This document shows positions 36,861-44,767 of a stretch of 64,000 bases of DNA, one piece after another. The notes under the pieces are model-generated. The model did not search any database. It was not told the DNA's origin and worked only from the letters and a program-made list of their open reading frames with translations. This stretch comes from Lacihabitans sp. CCS-44 (GTDB lineage: Bacteria; Bacteroidota; Bacteroidia; Cytophagales; Spirosomataceae). Made by a program: the position numbers and the translations under genes. Every line of letters starts with the position of its first letter. The stretch's first letter is position 1. The stretch covers positions 248,001 to 312,000 of the forward strand of contig NZ_RJUE01000061.1 in NCBI RefSeq assembly GCF_024343735.1, given 5' to 3'.

Positions 36861-36891
36861 CAAAATTATGAAATTAACCCAACAATGCCAA
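36861..36891 (-). promoter_or_regulatory. Predicted tRNA-Lys promoter overlapping the BatE-like start
   Basis: On the minus strand, TTG (36891-36889) and TAATTTTG (36868-36861) are spaced by 20 bases, matching the Bacteroidota consensus. The -33 box lies inside the first codons of the divergent BatE-like gene (ATG at 36885). Confidence 0.55.
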
Positions 36892-37613
36892 GACTCTTTT
36901 TAAAATTATTATTACTATTCTTTCTGTTTTTCTTTCAATTCGCTGATTCTAAGGCACAAAATGATGTAGCCAAAAAAGCAGATTCTTTATTTAATGCAAA
37001 AAAATATTCGGAAGCTGCAAATATTTATGAGCTCATTTTTAGAGATAATCAAGTAAATAAGCCAAATATCACTCTGAAGCTAGCCTACATTTACGAAAGT
37101 TTGGGAGATTTTCCGAAAGCTATCTTTTATTTGAACAACTATTATAATCTCAATCCAGATGATGAGGTATTTGAAAAAATGAATAAGATGGCATTAGAGA
37201 ATAAGTTTACTGGTTTTGAGAGAAGTGATTTAAACTTTATTTTGGTTTTGTATCAACAGTTCTATATTTATATCCTTTATTCGGTTATTTTAATAGGTAT
37301 ATTTATTTTAGTAATACTCTTTAGAAAGAAAATATACAATAAGAAAATACTTCGGAGACATCTTCTACTCGTAGGGCTTTTTATAATCTTTCTTTTAGTT
37401 TTTATAAATGTGCCCAATTCGTATCAATCAGCTATTGTCAATAAAAAAACTTTCTTTAGAGAATTTCCTTCTTCTGGTTCATCAATAATTGGCACAATAG
37501 ATAAAGGAAACAAAATCAATATTTTTGGAGAAGAAGATATTTGGCTTAAAGTCTTGTGGAACAGAAAGATAGTTTATATCCACAAAAACGATACTTGGAT
37601 ATTAAACGGGTAA
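36885..37613 (+). CDS. TPR and SH3-domain membrane protein (BatE-like)
   Basis: A protein of about 242 aa. The long frame extends upstream through both tRNA-Lys genes, so the start was set at MPRLFLKLLLLFFLFFFQFA, which gives a signal peptide. Two TPR-type helical pairs (about 35-110) are followed by two membrane helices (about 125-150 and 160-180) and a C-terminal SH3-like segment (KTFFREFPSSGSSIIGTIDKG and on). This order matches BatE of the Bacteroidota aerotolerance (Bat) operon, but no batA-D genes are near, so only a BatE-like label is justified. ATGs at 36852 and 36858 are alternatives. tRNA-Leu follows. Confidence 0.75.
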   Translation: MPRLFLKLLLLFFLFFFQFADSKAQNDVAKKADSLFNAKKYSEAANIYELIFRDNQVNKPNITLKLAYIYESLGDFPKAIFYLNNYYNLNPDDEVFEKMNKMALENKFTGFERSDLNFILVLYQQFYIYILYSVILIGIFILVILFRKKIYNKKILRRHLLLVGLFIIFLLVFINVPNSYQSAIVNKKTFFREFPSSGSSIIGTIDKGNKINIFGEEDIWLKVLWNRKIVYIHKNDTWILNG

Positions 37614-37669
37614 GCATTTAAAAAGTTTAATTTTTTGGGTTTCTAGTTTTTTAATTAGTTATAAATACA

Positions 37670-37677
37670 TAATTTTG
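37670..37677 (+). promoter_or_regulatory. Predicted -7 box of tRNA-Leu
   Basis: TAATTTTG followed by C at 37670-37677 ends 10 bases before the tRNA-Leu gene. No well-spaced -33 TTG was found, so only the -7 element is called. Confidence 0.4.
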
Positions 37678-37687
37678 CTTCTGCATT

Positions 37688-37771
37688 GGCGAGGTGGTGG
37701 AATTGGTAGACACGCTACTTTGAGGTGGTAGTGAGCGAAAGCTTGTGAGAGTTCGAATCTCTTCTTCGTCA
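37688..37771 (+). tRNA. tRNA-Leu (GAG)
   Basis: An 84-nt type II tRNA with a long variable arm (GTGAGCGAAAGCTTGT region). The acceptor is GGCGAGG/CTTCGTC with two G-U pairs. The anticodon stem CTACT/GGTAG encloses loop TTGAGGT, giving anticodon GAG. The T-loop is TTCGAAT, the discriminator is A, and CCA is not encoded. Confidence 0.93.
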
Positions 37772-37787
37772 CAATAATACATTGATT

Positions 37788-37818
37788 AGCAGGCAATTAC
37801 AGTTGCCTGCTTTTTTTT
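37788..37818. terminator. Terminator between tRNA-Leu and the DUF5723 gene
   Basis: A 9-bp stem (37788-37796 with 37803-37811) has a 6-base loop and ends in eight T on the plus strand. It terminates tRNA-Leu; the convergent DUF5723 gene ends at its edge. Confidence 0.85.
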
Positions 37819-39355
37819 ACCTTCTAAATTTTTTCTTGCGATACGATTGCGGATTGGCAACTACAAAACACTTTAATGGACTGCCTGGAAGTCTGTGATA
37901 AATAGGAATAAAAGCCCCTGCGTAAACCGAAACACCCCTAGGGTTGAAGGTATTAATCCAGCCAGTGATGTTGTCTGACCCCAAAAAGAATCCATAATAT
38001 CTAACAGCCACTCCAATATTGAGGTTTTTGTAATTATTTTCTAAACCAATAGGCAATGCTATTTCTAAGTCTTTTTTCTCATATCTAGGAATAATAGCAA
38101 CACCTGAATAATTAAGAATTCCTCTCCTACTTGAACTCAGAAGGGATTGTCTCCAATTTAAGTTAACATAAATATTTTCTTTAAGAAGATAATCAAATGT
38201 GAAGATGCTCGTGGCGGGCATTAAAATAATAAACGAATTGTTGTTTGCACTTGCATTTCCAAATATAGAGTTTGTGGTGGCTATTACTTGCTCAAAACCG
38301 TTAAACTTTTGGTATGTTTGCGGAAGAATGATGTCATTTGAGCTAAACAAAGCATTTGTTTCTACATTGCTATTGAATTTAATAAATCCTACATCAATGA
38401 GAGAAAATCCTATTTTATAAAGATACTTGTTCTTTGAAGGATTTGTAAATTGCTTCCTATTGTTACTTCTTGTATATGCTTGAAAATCAGGTCTATATTC
38501 ATAAATAATCCCTATATCACCTCCGAAACCCTTTCCAATTCCTGTAAGTTCAGTCATTTGACTTGTGAAATTTGAACTTTGAAGCGAACTAAAAGTTGAA
38601 GCATCAGTAAGTGTAGCTTGTACATTTTTTATATCAATATCTTGCCTTGTGTTATCGTTTAGATTTCGCATTATTGTGAAATCAAAGTTTTTAGAGCCGA
38701 TATGATTATAATTGTTTGAAGCAAAATATTTCCCAGAGGCTCCGATTTTTAAGAACATGGATTCTTCCTCAATTAAGACTTTCCCGATTGTACCATAAAA
38801 TTCGTTTATAAAACTAGAATTGAGGTAGCCGTGTTCATTTTGATAAGTGTTTCCAATCAGATCTTCTGACTTTGTTCCTTTAATTATGGTTTTACCAATT
38901 TCATCTGAAGCTTTAGTTAAAGAATTCATGAATCGGTATCTGACTCCAATACCTATACCCAATCCTATTTTTTTGATATCAAGACCAATAGCTGGGCCTT
39001 TGGCTTCTCCATTTGCAAATATTGACAGGTCCTTTCCTGTTGAAGAGACTTTCAAATAACTAGGTTTCCAAATAACTTTTGAACCATCTGCATTCCTGTA
39101 TTTGTTTGGTGTAGTTTGTGTGGAAAAGCTTAATAAAGAAAAAGGAGCATTCCATCTCACATAATTATTTTGGAAATCTATACCCACAGTAGCCAAATTG
39201 ATAAATACATTCTGCCTTGTATCTACTACATTTGAAGGGTTTGTGGCTAAGCTATTGGTCCCCGAATAGTTGCTTCCTGTTATCCCCAAAAAATTTTGAG
39301 AAAAAACGCTATTGCTTAACAAAACGAAAACGTAAATTTTGTACTTTGAGGGCAT
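37817..39355 (-). CDS. DUF5723 family outer-membrane protein
   Basis: A 512-aa protein starting at MPSKYKIYVFVLLSNSVFSQ (signal peptide); a longer start at 39415 would hide it. The mature N-terminus, with GITGSNYSGTNSLATNPSNVVDTR, is typical of DUF5723, a Bacteroidota family resembling PorV-like or FadL-like barrels. Repeated amphipathic strands run to the C-terminus, which ends in a basic Arg/Lys tail. The function is unknown; an outer-membrane location is inferred. It is divergent from the ATP-grasp gene at its 5' end and convergent with tRNA-Leu at its 3' end. Confidence 0.8.
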   Translation of the reverse strand: MPSKYKIYVFVLLSNSVFSQNFLGITGSNYSGTNSLATNPSNVVDTRQNVFINLATVGIDFQNNYVRWNAPFSLLSFSTQTTPNKYRNADGSKVIWKPSYLKVSSTGKDLSIFANGEAKGPAIGLDIKKIGLGIGIGVRYRFMNSLTKASDEIGKTIIKGTKSEDLIGNTYQNEHGYLNSSFINEFYGTIGKVLIEEESMFLKIGASGKYFASNNYNHIGSKNFDFTIMRNLNDNTRQDIDIKNVQATLTDASTFSSLQSSNFTSQMTELTGIGKGFGGDIGIIYEYRPDFQAYTRSNNRKQFTNPSKNKYLYKIGFSLIDVGFIKFNSNVETNALFSSNDIILPQTYQKFNGFEQVIATTNSIFGNASANNNSFIILMPATSIFTFDYLLKENIYVNLNWRQSLLSSSRRGILNYSGVAIIPRYEKKDLEIALPIGLENNYKNLNIGVAVRYYGFFLGSDNITGWINTFNPRGVSVYAGAFIPIYHRLPGSPLKCFVVANPQSYRKKKFRR

Positions 39356-39433
39356 GAATACTAATAAGACGATTTTTGTTGCAAAAATATCACTATTTGT
39401 ATAGTTTATTACCATATTTTACCAAAGAAAAAA

Positions 39434-40867
39434 ATGAACAGTAATTTTAGCAACTACCAAACGAATCAATTTTATGATGAGTTGATTGGCTCAAATAACC
39501 TTCCGCATAAAGGGATAGAAATGGTATATGACTATTTCAATGATTTGAGTATAGATGAGCTGAAGTCAAGACAAAAGAATCTTGAGACAGCCATGATAAA
39601 CATGGGTATAACTTTTAACGTGTACTCAGAAGAAGGCGGAACAGAGAGGATTATTCCCATAGACATTATACCCAGAATAATCAAAGCCAAAGAATGGAGT
39701 AGGCTCGAAAAAGGACTAAAACAAAGAATTTTTGCTCTGAACGAATTCTTGAAAGATATTTATTCTGATCAAAAAATATTAAAAGACAAAGTAATTCCTT
39801 CAGATGTAATTTTCAGCAGCAAAGGCTTTATCAAGGAATGCATGGATATAAAGCCGCTGAAAGACATCTTCATACATATAACAGGCACAGACTTGATTCG
39901 AAATCATAAGGGTGAATTTGTGATATTAGAAGATAATTTGAGGTGTCCGTCGGGCGTATCATATATGCTGCAAGGCCGTGAATTGTCTAAACAAGGGCTT
40001 TCAAAACTGATTTCCAAGGCTAAAGTAAGGTCAATAAGTGAATATACTGAGAAACTTTTTGAGGTAATGAAATATGTTTCTGGTAAATCAGACCCTACAA
40101 TTGCTGTTCTAACACCAGGCATTTACAATTCGGCTTATTACGAACATTCATATTTGGCACAGCAAATGGGTGTAGAATTGGTGGATTATAGAGATTTAGT
40201 GGTAGAAAATGATGTGCTAAAAATGAGAACCACAAAAGGCCTGAAGACCGTAGATATGCTCTACCGAAGGCTTGATGATGTCTTTATAGATCCAAAAGCA
40301 TTTAATCCTACATCTTTAATTGGTATTCCGAATTTATTTAAGGCTTATAAAAAAGGAAACTTGGGCTTGGCGAATGCATTGGGAACAGGTGTGGCAGATG
40401 ATAAAGTGGTATATGCCTATGTTCCAAAAATAATTAAATACTATCTGAACGAGGAGCCAATATTGTCAAATGTAGAAACATTTCTTTGCGAAGACCCCAA
40501 AAGCATGAAGTATGTATTGGAAAACATAGACCAATTGGTGGTAAAAGAAGCCAACGAAGCGGGAGGTTATGGTATGCTCATCGGGCCTAAATCGACAAGA
40601 GAAGAACAAGATATGTTTAGAGAAAGGATAAAATCTAATCCAAGAAACTATATAGCTCAGCCTACGATCTCATTATCTACTGCTCCTTGTTTGGTAGATG
40701 AAACCATTGAAGGCCGTCATGTGGATCTCCGCCCTTATATCCTTTTTGGAGAGGAGATTTATGTAACACCGGGTGGTTTAACGCGTGTGGCTTTGAAAAA
40801 AGGATCGCTTGTTGTGAATTCATCGCAAGGTGGCGGAAGCAAAGACACTTGGGTGTTGAAGGAATAG
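39434..40867 (+). CDS. Circularly permuted type 2 ATP-grasp protein
   Basis: A 477-aa cytoplasmic enzyme of the CP_ATPgrasp_2 family (formerly DUF404/DUF407), with family stretches LEDNLRCPSGVSYML, DMLYRRLDDVFIDP, VVKEANEAGGYGMLIGP and HVDLRPYILFG. These enzymes probably ligate a peptide or amino-acid bond with ATP and are usually coded with an alpha-E domain protein, a transglutaminase-like protein and a proteasome-like protease. None of those partners follows here; the next gene is a DUF6580 membrane protein. The biochemical product is unknown. It starts at an ATG close to the divergent DUF5723 gene. Confidence 0.9.
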   Translation: MNSNFSNYQTNQFYDELIGSNNLPHKGIEMVYDYFNDLSIDELKSRQKNLETAMINMGITFNVYSEEGGTERIIPIDIIPRIIKAKEWSRLEKGLKQRIFALNEFLKDIYSDQKILKDKVIPSDVIFSSKGFIKECMDIKPLKDIFIHITGTDLIRNHKGEFVILEDNLRCPSGVSYMLQGRELSKQGLSKLISKAKVRSISEYTEKLFEVMKYVSGKSDPTIAVLTPGIYNSAYYEHSYLAQQMGVELVDYRDLVVENDVLKMRTTKGLKTVDMLYRRLDDVFIDPKAFNPTSLIGIPNLFKAYKKGNLGLANALGTGVADDKVVYAYVPKIIKYYLNEEPILSNVETFLCEDPKSMKYVLENIDQLVVKEANEAGGYGMLIGPKSTREEQDMFRERIKSNPRNYIAQPTISLSTAPCLVDETIEGRHVDLRPYILFGEEIYVTPGGLTRVALKKGSLVVNSSQGGGSKDTWVLKE

Positions 40868-40920
40868 AAAACTTTTTTATTGATAGGCTTTTTTTGTAAT
40901 TTTGTCAAAAAATAATTGAA

Positions 40921-41484
40921 ATGTTGAAATCAGAGATAAAAACGGGTCTTATAATAGGTACATTGATAATTTTAGCCGCTCTTTCTAGGTTGGTCGATCA
41001 TCCTATGAATTTTACGCCGATGACAGCTATTTTGTTGTTTAGTACTGCATATATTACCAACAAATGGTTAAAGCTGATTTTTCCTTTTGCGACCATATTG
41101 TTTACAGACATGGTTTTAGAGGCTGTAACGGGTTATGGCTTTCATTCAGGTTCTTCTTTGGTGTATCTGGGCTATGCTCTCATTTTTGGGATAGGCTATT
41201 TGTTACTTCAAAAGGTTAATTTGGGTAGAACCATCACTGCGGTTGTATTATCTTCAACAGTTTTTTATTTATTGACCAATTTTGCATTTTTCTATCCTGA
41301 AAGTGTAGTTCCAAATCCAGCAATTGGAGCTTATCCGCATAATTTTTCTGGAGTTATTGCTTCCTATCAAGCTGGTTTGCCATTTTTTAGAAATATGCTT
41401 GTTGGAGATTTGACATTTACTTCAATCGTGTTTGGAAGTTATTATCTGATCAGAAACTTTGGTCTTAAAACTATCAATAACTGA
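40921..41484 (+). CDS. DUF6580 family membrane protein
   Basis: A 187-aa protein with about five hydrophobic helices and few charges. The NFTPMTAILLFSTAY segment and the TDMVLEAVTGYGFHSGSSLVYLGYALIFGIGYLLL stretch are typical of DUF6580, a putative small-molecule transport family that resembles S components of ECF transporters. No energising ATPase genes are adjacent. A TAATTTTG box at 40897-40904 could serve as its -7 element, though the -33 is weak. A terminator follows. Confidence 0.75.
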   Translation: MLKSEIKTGLIIGTLIILAALSRLVDHPMNFTPMTAILLFSTAYITNKWLKLIFPFATILFTDMVLEAVTGYGFHSGSSLVYLGYALIFGIGYLLLQKVNLGRTITAVVLSSTVFYLLTNFAFFYPESVVPNPAIGAYPHNFSGVIASYQAGLPFFRNMLVGDLTFTSIVFGSYYLIRNFGLKTINN

Positions 41485-41505
41485 TTTTAAAATATTTTAT
41501 AACGA

Positions 41506-41535
41506 GGGTATTTATTTCGATAAATACCCTTTTTT
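41506..41535 (+). terminator. Terminator with TTCG tetraloop
   Basis: A 10-bp stem (41506-41515 with 41520-41529) is capped by TTCG (41516-41519) and followed by six T. It ends the DUF6580 transcript, and the next gene begins only 15 bases later. Confidence 0.88.
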
Positions 41536-41549
41536 ATTTGCGAAATACT

Positions 41550-41843
41550 ATGTTTTTAGAAAATATAACCTTCTCGATCTCAAAAAACAGAAGCGAGGAC
41601 TTCGAAAGATGGATAAAGCCTGAATTGCAAGATATTGAAATTTGGGTAGAAGACATTCATACCTATAAACTTTTGACTGAAATAGACCCTCAAAGCTGCA
41701 ATTATTCCGTTCAGTTTTCTTTTGTTTCAAAAGAGCAACACGAGGTTTTTAAACAATTGCATTTTGATACTTTATTGGCAAAGATTCAGAATAATTTTGA
41801 GGGGGAAGTCTTGTATTTCAATACATTGCTGCAAAAGTTTTAA
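41550..41843 (+). CDS. DUF4286 family protein
   Basis: A 97-aa protein of the DUF4286 family (short ferredoxin-like fold), seen in MFLENITFSISKNRSEDFERWIKPE and the later CNYSVQFSF strand. The ATG at 41550 is used; a TTG at 41538 would overlap the terminator tail. There is no signal peptide or membrane segment. Its stop overlaps the 3' end of the convergent porin gene by 4 bases. No function is known for the family. Confidence 0.75.
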   Translation: MFLENITFSISKNRSEDFERWIKPELQDIEIWVEDIHTYKLLTEIDPQSCNYSVQFSFVSKEQHEVFKQLHFDTLLAKIQNNFEGEVLYFNTLLQKF

Positions 41844-43696
41844 TCAAAAATTGGCCAATCTACTTTAAACAAGAAAGCCCGAGGAGTGGCCAAATAGTAC
41901 GGGGATGTATAAAAACCCTGGTACCGCAATCCTTGGTTGGCATGGCCTAGTTTGAAGGCCAACCGAACTTTATTTACCTGAAAAGACATGTAAGGGTCTA
42001 TGGTAGCAACTCCCCAAACCTGAAAATCGTCTTGCAAGTAAAATTGATTTAAGAGCGGAGAATAAGCGTCAGCTGTATATTTAGACTTAAAAAAGACATC
42101 AGATCCCACAAAAATCTTCAATACTTTAGCATAAGTGAAGTTGAACTCAATGTTTGTGAAATTTATCAAAGTGGGCAATTTATAAATGTCTTTTGCATTT
42201 TGAATATTTAAAATAAACTGATTACTCGCTTTAAATTTTGGCCTGTTGATGCCCACATTCAAGATGAGATTCGTAATATTTATAATGGTATCGGTTTGTA
42301 TTGGTTTCAGTTTTTGATTTAAATATACATAGTTGCCGAGTAAGGTATTGGCCAACTCAGGTTTAAAGCTCAAGGATTTGTACTTCAAACCATATCCAGC
42401 TTTTAGGTGTGTTGTAGATAATCCCTTAAATGAATTATTCCAGCCTATTACTCCGTTGTCAAAATTATCATAAAACAAGCCTACTGGAATAACAGATTGA
42501 TAAAATGTACCTTCTAAACCTTTGAATGACAATTTCGAATTCAGTAAAAAGTTTTTTAGGCTGGCAGAAAACTCTGCATCAGCATTAAGGAAATTTGAGG
42601 AGTCTTTGAAATAATATCCTAACGAACCACCAAGGAATGTTTCGCTTTTTAGGTTGGTTTTAAACTTTTCAGAAAACTTATTGTCTAATCTATAAAAACG
42701 TTGTCTGGCATGGAGTAAATAATTGAATCCTTTATAACGCCCTTTGAATCCTACTTTATTTGACAGTACATTAAAGGAAAAATTCTGAATGAGCGAATCA
42801 TTTTCTAAAACAGTAGGTTCAATGTTATAACTAAGTTGGGTAGAATTGGTCGAAAATTGTGGATCTACAAAGATGTGTTTTTGATGTTCGTAATCTAACA
42901 CATGAAAAACTTGAAAACCGTTTTTCAATACAAATTGTTGATAGGTATGCAGGTTGTTCCATCTTTCGGTGTTGTAAACACCATTTGTAAATTGAGAATC
43001 GTAAAATCTTCTGTAATTACTCTTCAAATCTTTGATATCTATCGACAGATTCTCTTTTATTAGTATACCTCCTTGTTCTTTCTGATTGTGATTTAAATGA
43101 TAAAATGTGCCTAAAAACGTGTATTTCTTGTTTTTTGAACTGTAGTTTGTCGAAATATCATAATTCCAGTGGTCTATTAATTTTTCCTCTGCATTGGTTG
43201 CGTCTATTTGTTTTGAAGAATTATATTTTGAAACATTCAATGTAAAGTTCAGCCTCGGGCTTATGTTTTGGCTATGCGTGAAATCTAGTCTAATGTGCCC
43301 ATTAGAGCCTTGCATGTAAAACAAATTGGTATAAGGCGATCTCGTATTATAGTACCTGAAATTAGCCACATTAGGAGTGTACAAACTAAAAGCATTTAGC
43401 CCAAGTTTGGTGGATGGGTCAGAAAGTTCCTCAAAAAGTATCGATTTGGATGCTGTACCAATATTTCCTAAGTCTTGGTATAGCCAATTTCGTTCAACCA
43501 AAATGTCAGATTTATAGAAATTTTCGAGTGTTGTATCAGGATTGTATTCGGTATTGAAGTTTTTCAAAATGTTCTTTTCCAATCTGAATTTCACACTTTT
43601 TGGGCCATAAACCTGTTTCGTAGAATCGTCGAGGATTTGTGCAAAGGTCAGATTGATGAAAAAAGAAAAGAAGACCGCAAATGTGAAAAACCGCAT
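41840..43696 (-). CDS. Putative outer-membrane porin (Porin_10 type)
   Basis: A 618-aa barrel protein with a signal peptide ending at INLTFAQ. The N-terminal half contains a conserved segment (YQDLGNIGTASKSILFE, then FRYYNTRSPYTNLFYMQGSN) characteristic of the Bacteroidota Porin_10 family. The rest is alternating amphipathic strands. It should form a channel in the outer membrane; the substrate is unknown. It is the next gene downstream of lpxK on the same strand, about 45 bases away, and converges on the DUF4286 gene. Confidence 0.83.
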   Translation of the reverse strand: MRFFTFAVFFSFFINLTFAQILDDSTKQVYGPKSVKFRLEKNILKNFNTEYNPDTTLENFYKSDILVERNWLYQDLGNIGTASKSILFEELSDPSTKLGLNAFSLYTPNVANFRYYNTRSPYTNLFYMQGSNGHIRLDFTHSQNISPRLNFTLNVSKYNSSKQIDATNAEEKLIDHWNYDISTNYSSKNKKYTFLGTFYHLNHNQKEQGGILIKENLSIDIKDLKSNYRRFYDSQFTNGVYNTERWNNLHTYQQFVLKNGFQVFHVLDYEHQKHIFVDPQFSTNSTQLSYNIEPTVLENDSLIQNFSFNVLSNKVGFKGRYKGFNYLLHARQRFYRLDNKFSEKFKTNLKSETFLGGSLGYYFKDSSNFLNADAEFSASLKNFLLNSKLSFKGLEGTFYQSVIPVGLFYDNFDNGVIGWNNSFKGLSTTHLKAGYGLKYKSLSFKPELANTLLGNYVYLNQKLKPIQTDTIINITNLILNVGINRPKFKASNQFILNIQNAKDIYKLPTLINFTNIEFNFTYAKVLKIFVGSDVFFKSKYTADAYSPLLNQFYLQDDFQVWGVATIDPYMSFQVNKVRLAFKLGHANQGLRYQGFYTSPYYLATPRAFLFKVDWPIFD

Positions 43697-43742
43697 ATTG
43701 TATTAGAAACAGATTCAAAATACAAATAACGTCATTTTATAA

Positions 43743-44765
43743 TTAATAGATAAATCCAAGTCGTTCAAAAATCTCTTTTTTAAGCTCTATTTCGTTAAAA
43801 ATTCTTACTTTCTGAGTAGAAATGTAGAAAAATGGCAAGATTTCAGGATTTAGCAAAGGTTTAATTTTAACAAAATCTTTTTCTGTACAAACAAAATTAG
43901 AGTTGGGAAAAAGTCTCAAAATATCTGCAATTTCTTCTTTTGAAAAGTCGTGATGGTCTTTGTATTCAAAATGCTTTTCTATTTCAAAATTCTGTTCAAG
44001 ACCGGTTTTAAATCCTTTATTATTGGCAAGTCCAGATATTAATACAACTTTAGAATTATTTGATAAAAGAGCGTTTTCGGTGTTTGAGGGTGCTAAAGAT
44101 TGAAAGACAGCAAAATAAATTGGCGTATCATTTTTTGCATATTTTCTAATATTGTCAGCCAATAAACCTCTCTCAGTTTCTGAAATGTACTCTGGGCATT
44201 TCGTCACGATGATTATATCTGCTCTTTTTGCCCCACTTTTTGATTCCCTCAGGAGGCCAGTAGGCAAAAGAAAATCATCGAAAAATGGCCTTGAATAATC
44301 ACATAAAAGAATATTTACTTTGGTTTTTAAGTATCTATGCTGAAAAACATCATCAAATAAAATAATATCCAAATTAGGTTGGATGGACAATGCTTTTTTT
44401 AAACCTTCTACCCTATCTTCTGAAACAAAAAAACTTTTGTCTTGATTTTTTGTAAATAACATAAATGGTTCATCACCAACCTCTTTAGGGGTAGATTTTG
44501 AGCCTATTTGCAAAAAACCTTTGGTTTTTCTACCATATCCTCTGCTGATAATTCCTATTTTATAATTTGGAAAAACTGAAATCAAATAATCAATAATCGG
44601 TGTTTTTCCAGTGCCACCAACTATGAGATTGCCCACTCCAATGGTCGCAATATTAGGCTCAAAAGTCGGTAAAACCTTAAGTTCAAACAAAAGATTCCTT
44701 AAACTTGTAATACCTTTGTAGATAAGCGAAAAAGGGAACAATAAATACTTTAAAAACTGTATCAT
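43743..44765 (-). CDS. lpxK: Tetraacyldisaccharide 4'-kinase
   Basis: LpxK phosphorylates the 4' position of the lipid A precursor at the inner membrane. A hydrophobic N-terminal anchor (MIQFLKYLLFPFSLIYKGI) leads to the P-loop GNLIVGGTGKTP (about residues 45-56), then GIISRGYGRKTKG and DEPFML, all conserved. The length of about 340 aa is typical. The ATG at 44765 is used; upstream extension to 44801 would overlap menC. Its start codon is only two bases from the menC start on the other strand. Confidence 0.94.
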   Translation of the reverse strand: MIQFLKYLLFPFSLIYKGITSLRNLLFELKVLPTFEPNIATIGVGNLIVGGTGKTPIIDYLISVFPNYKIGIISRGYGRKTKGFLQIGSKSTPKEVGDEPFMLFTKNQDKSFFVSEDRVEGLKKALSIQPNLDIILFDDVFQHRYLKTKVNILLCDYSRPFFDDFLLPTGLLRESKSGAKRADIIIVTKCPEYISETERGLLADNIRKYAKNDTPIYFAVFQSLAPSNTENALLSNNSKVVLISGLANNKGFKTGLEQNFEIEKHFEYKDHHDFSKEEIADILRLFPNSNFVCTEKDFVKIKPLLNPEILPFFYISTQKVRIFNEIELKKEIFERLGFIY

Positions 44766-44767
44766 AA

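Noticed and set aside
36594-36884. Long open frame running through both tRNA-Lys genes into the BatE-like protein
   Set aside because: The translation upstream of 36885 is just the tRNA sequence read as protein; a signal peptide at 36885 marks the likely start.
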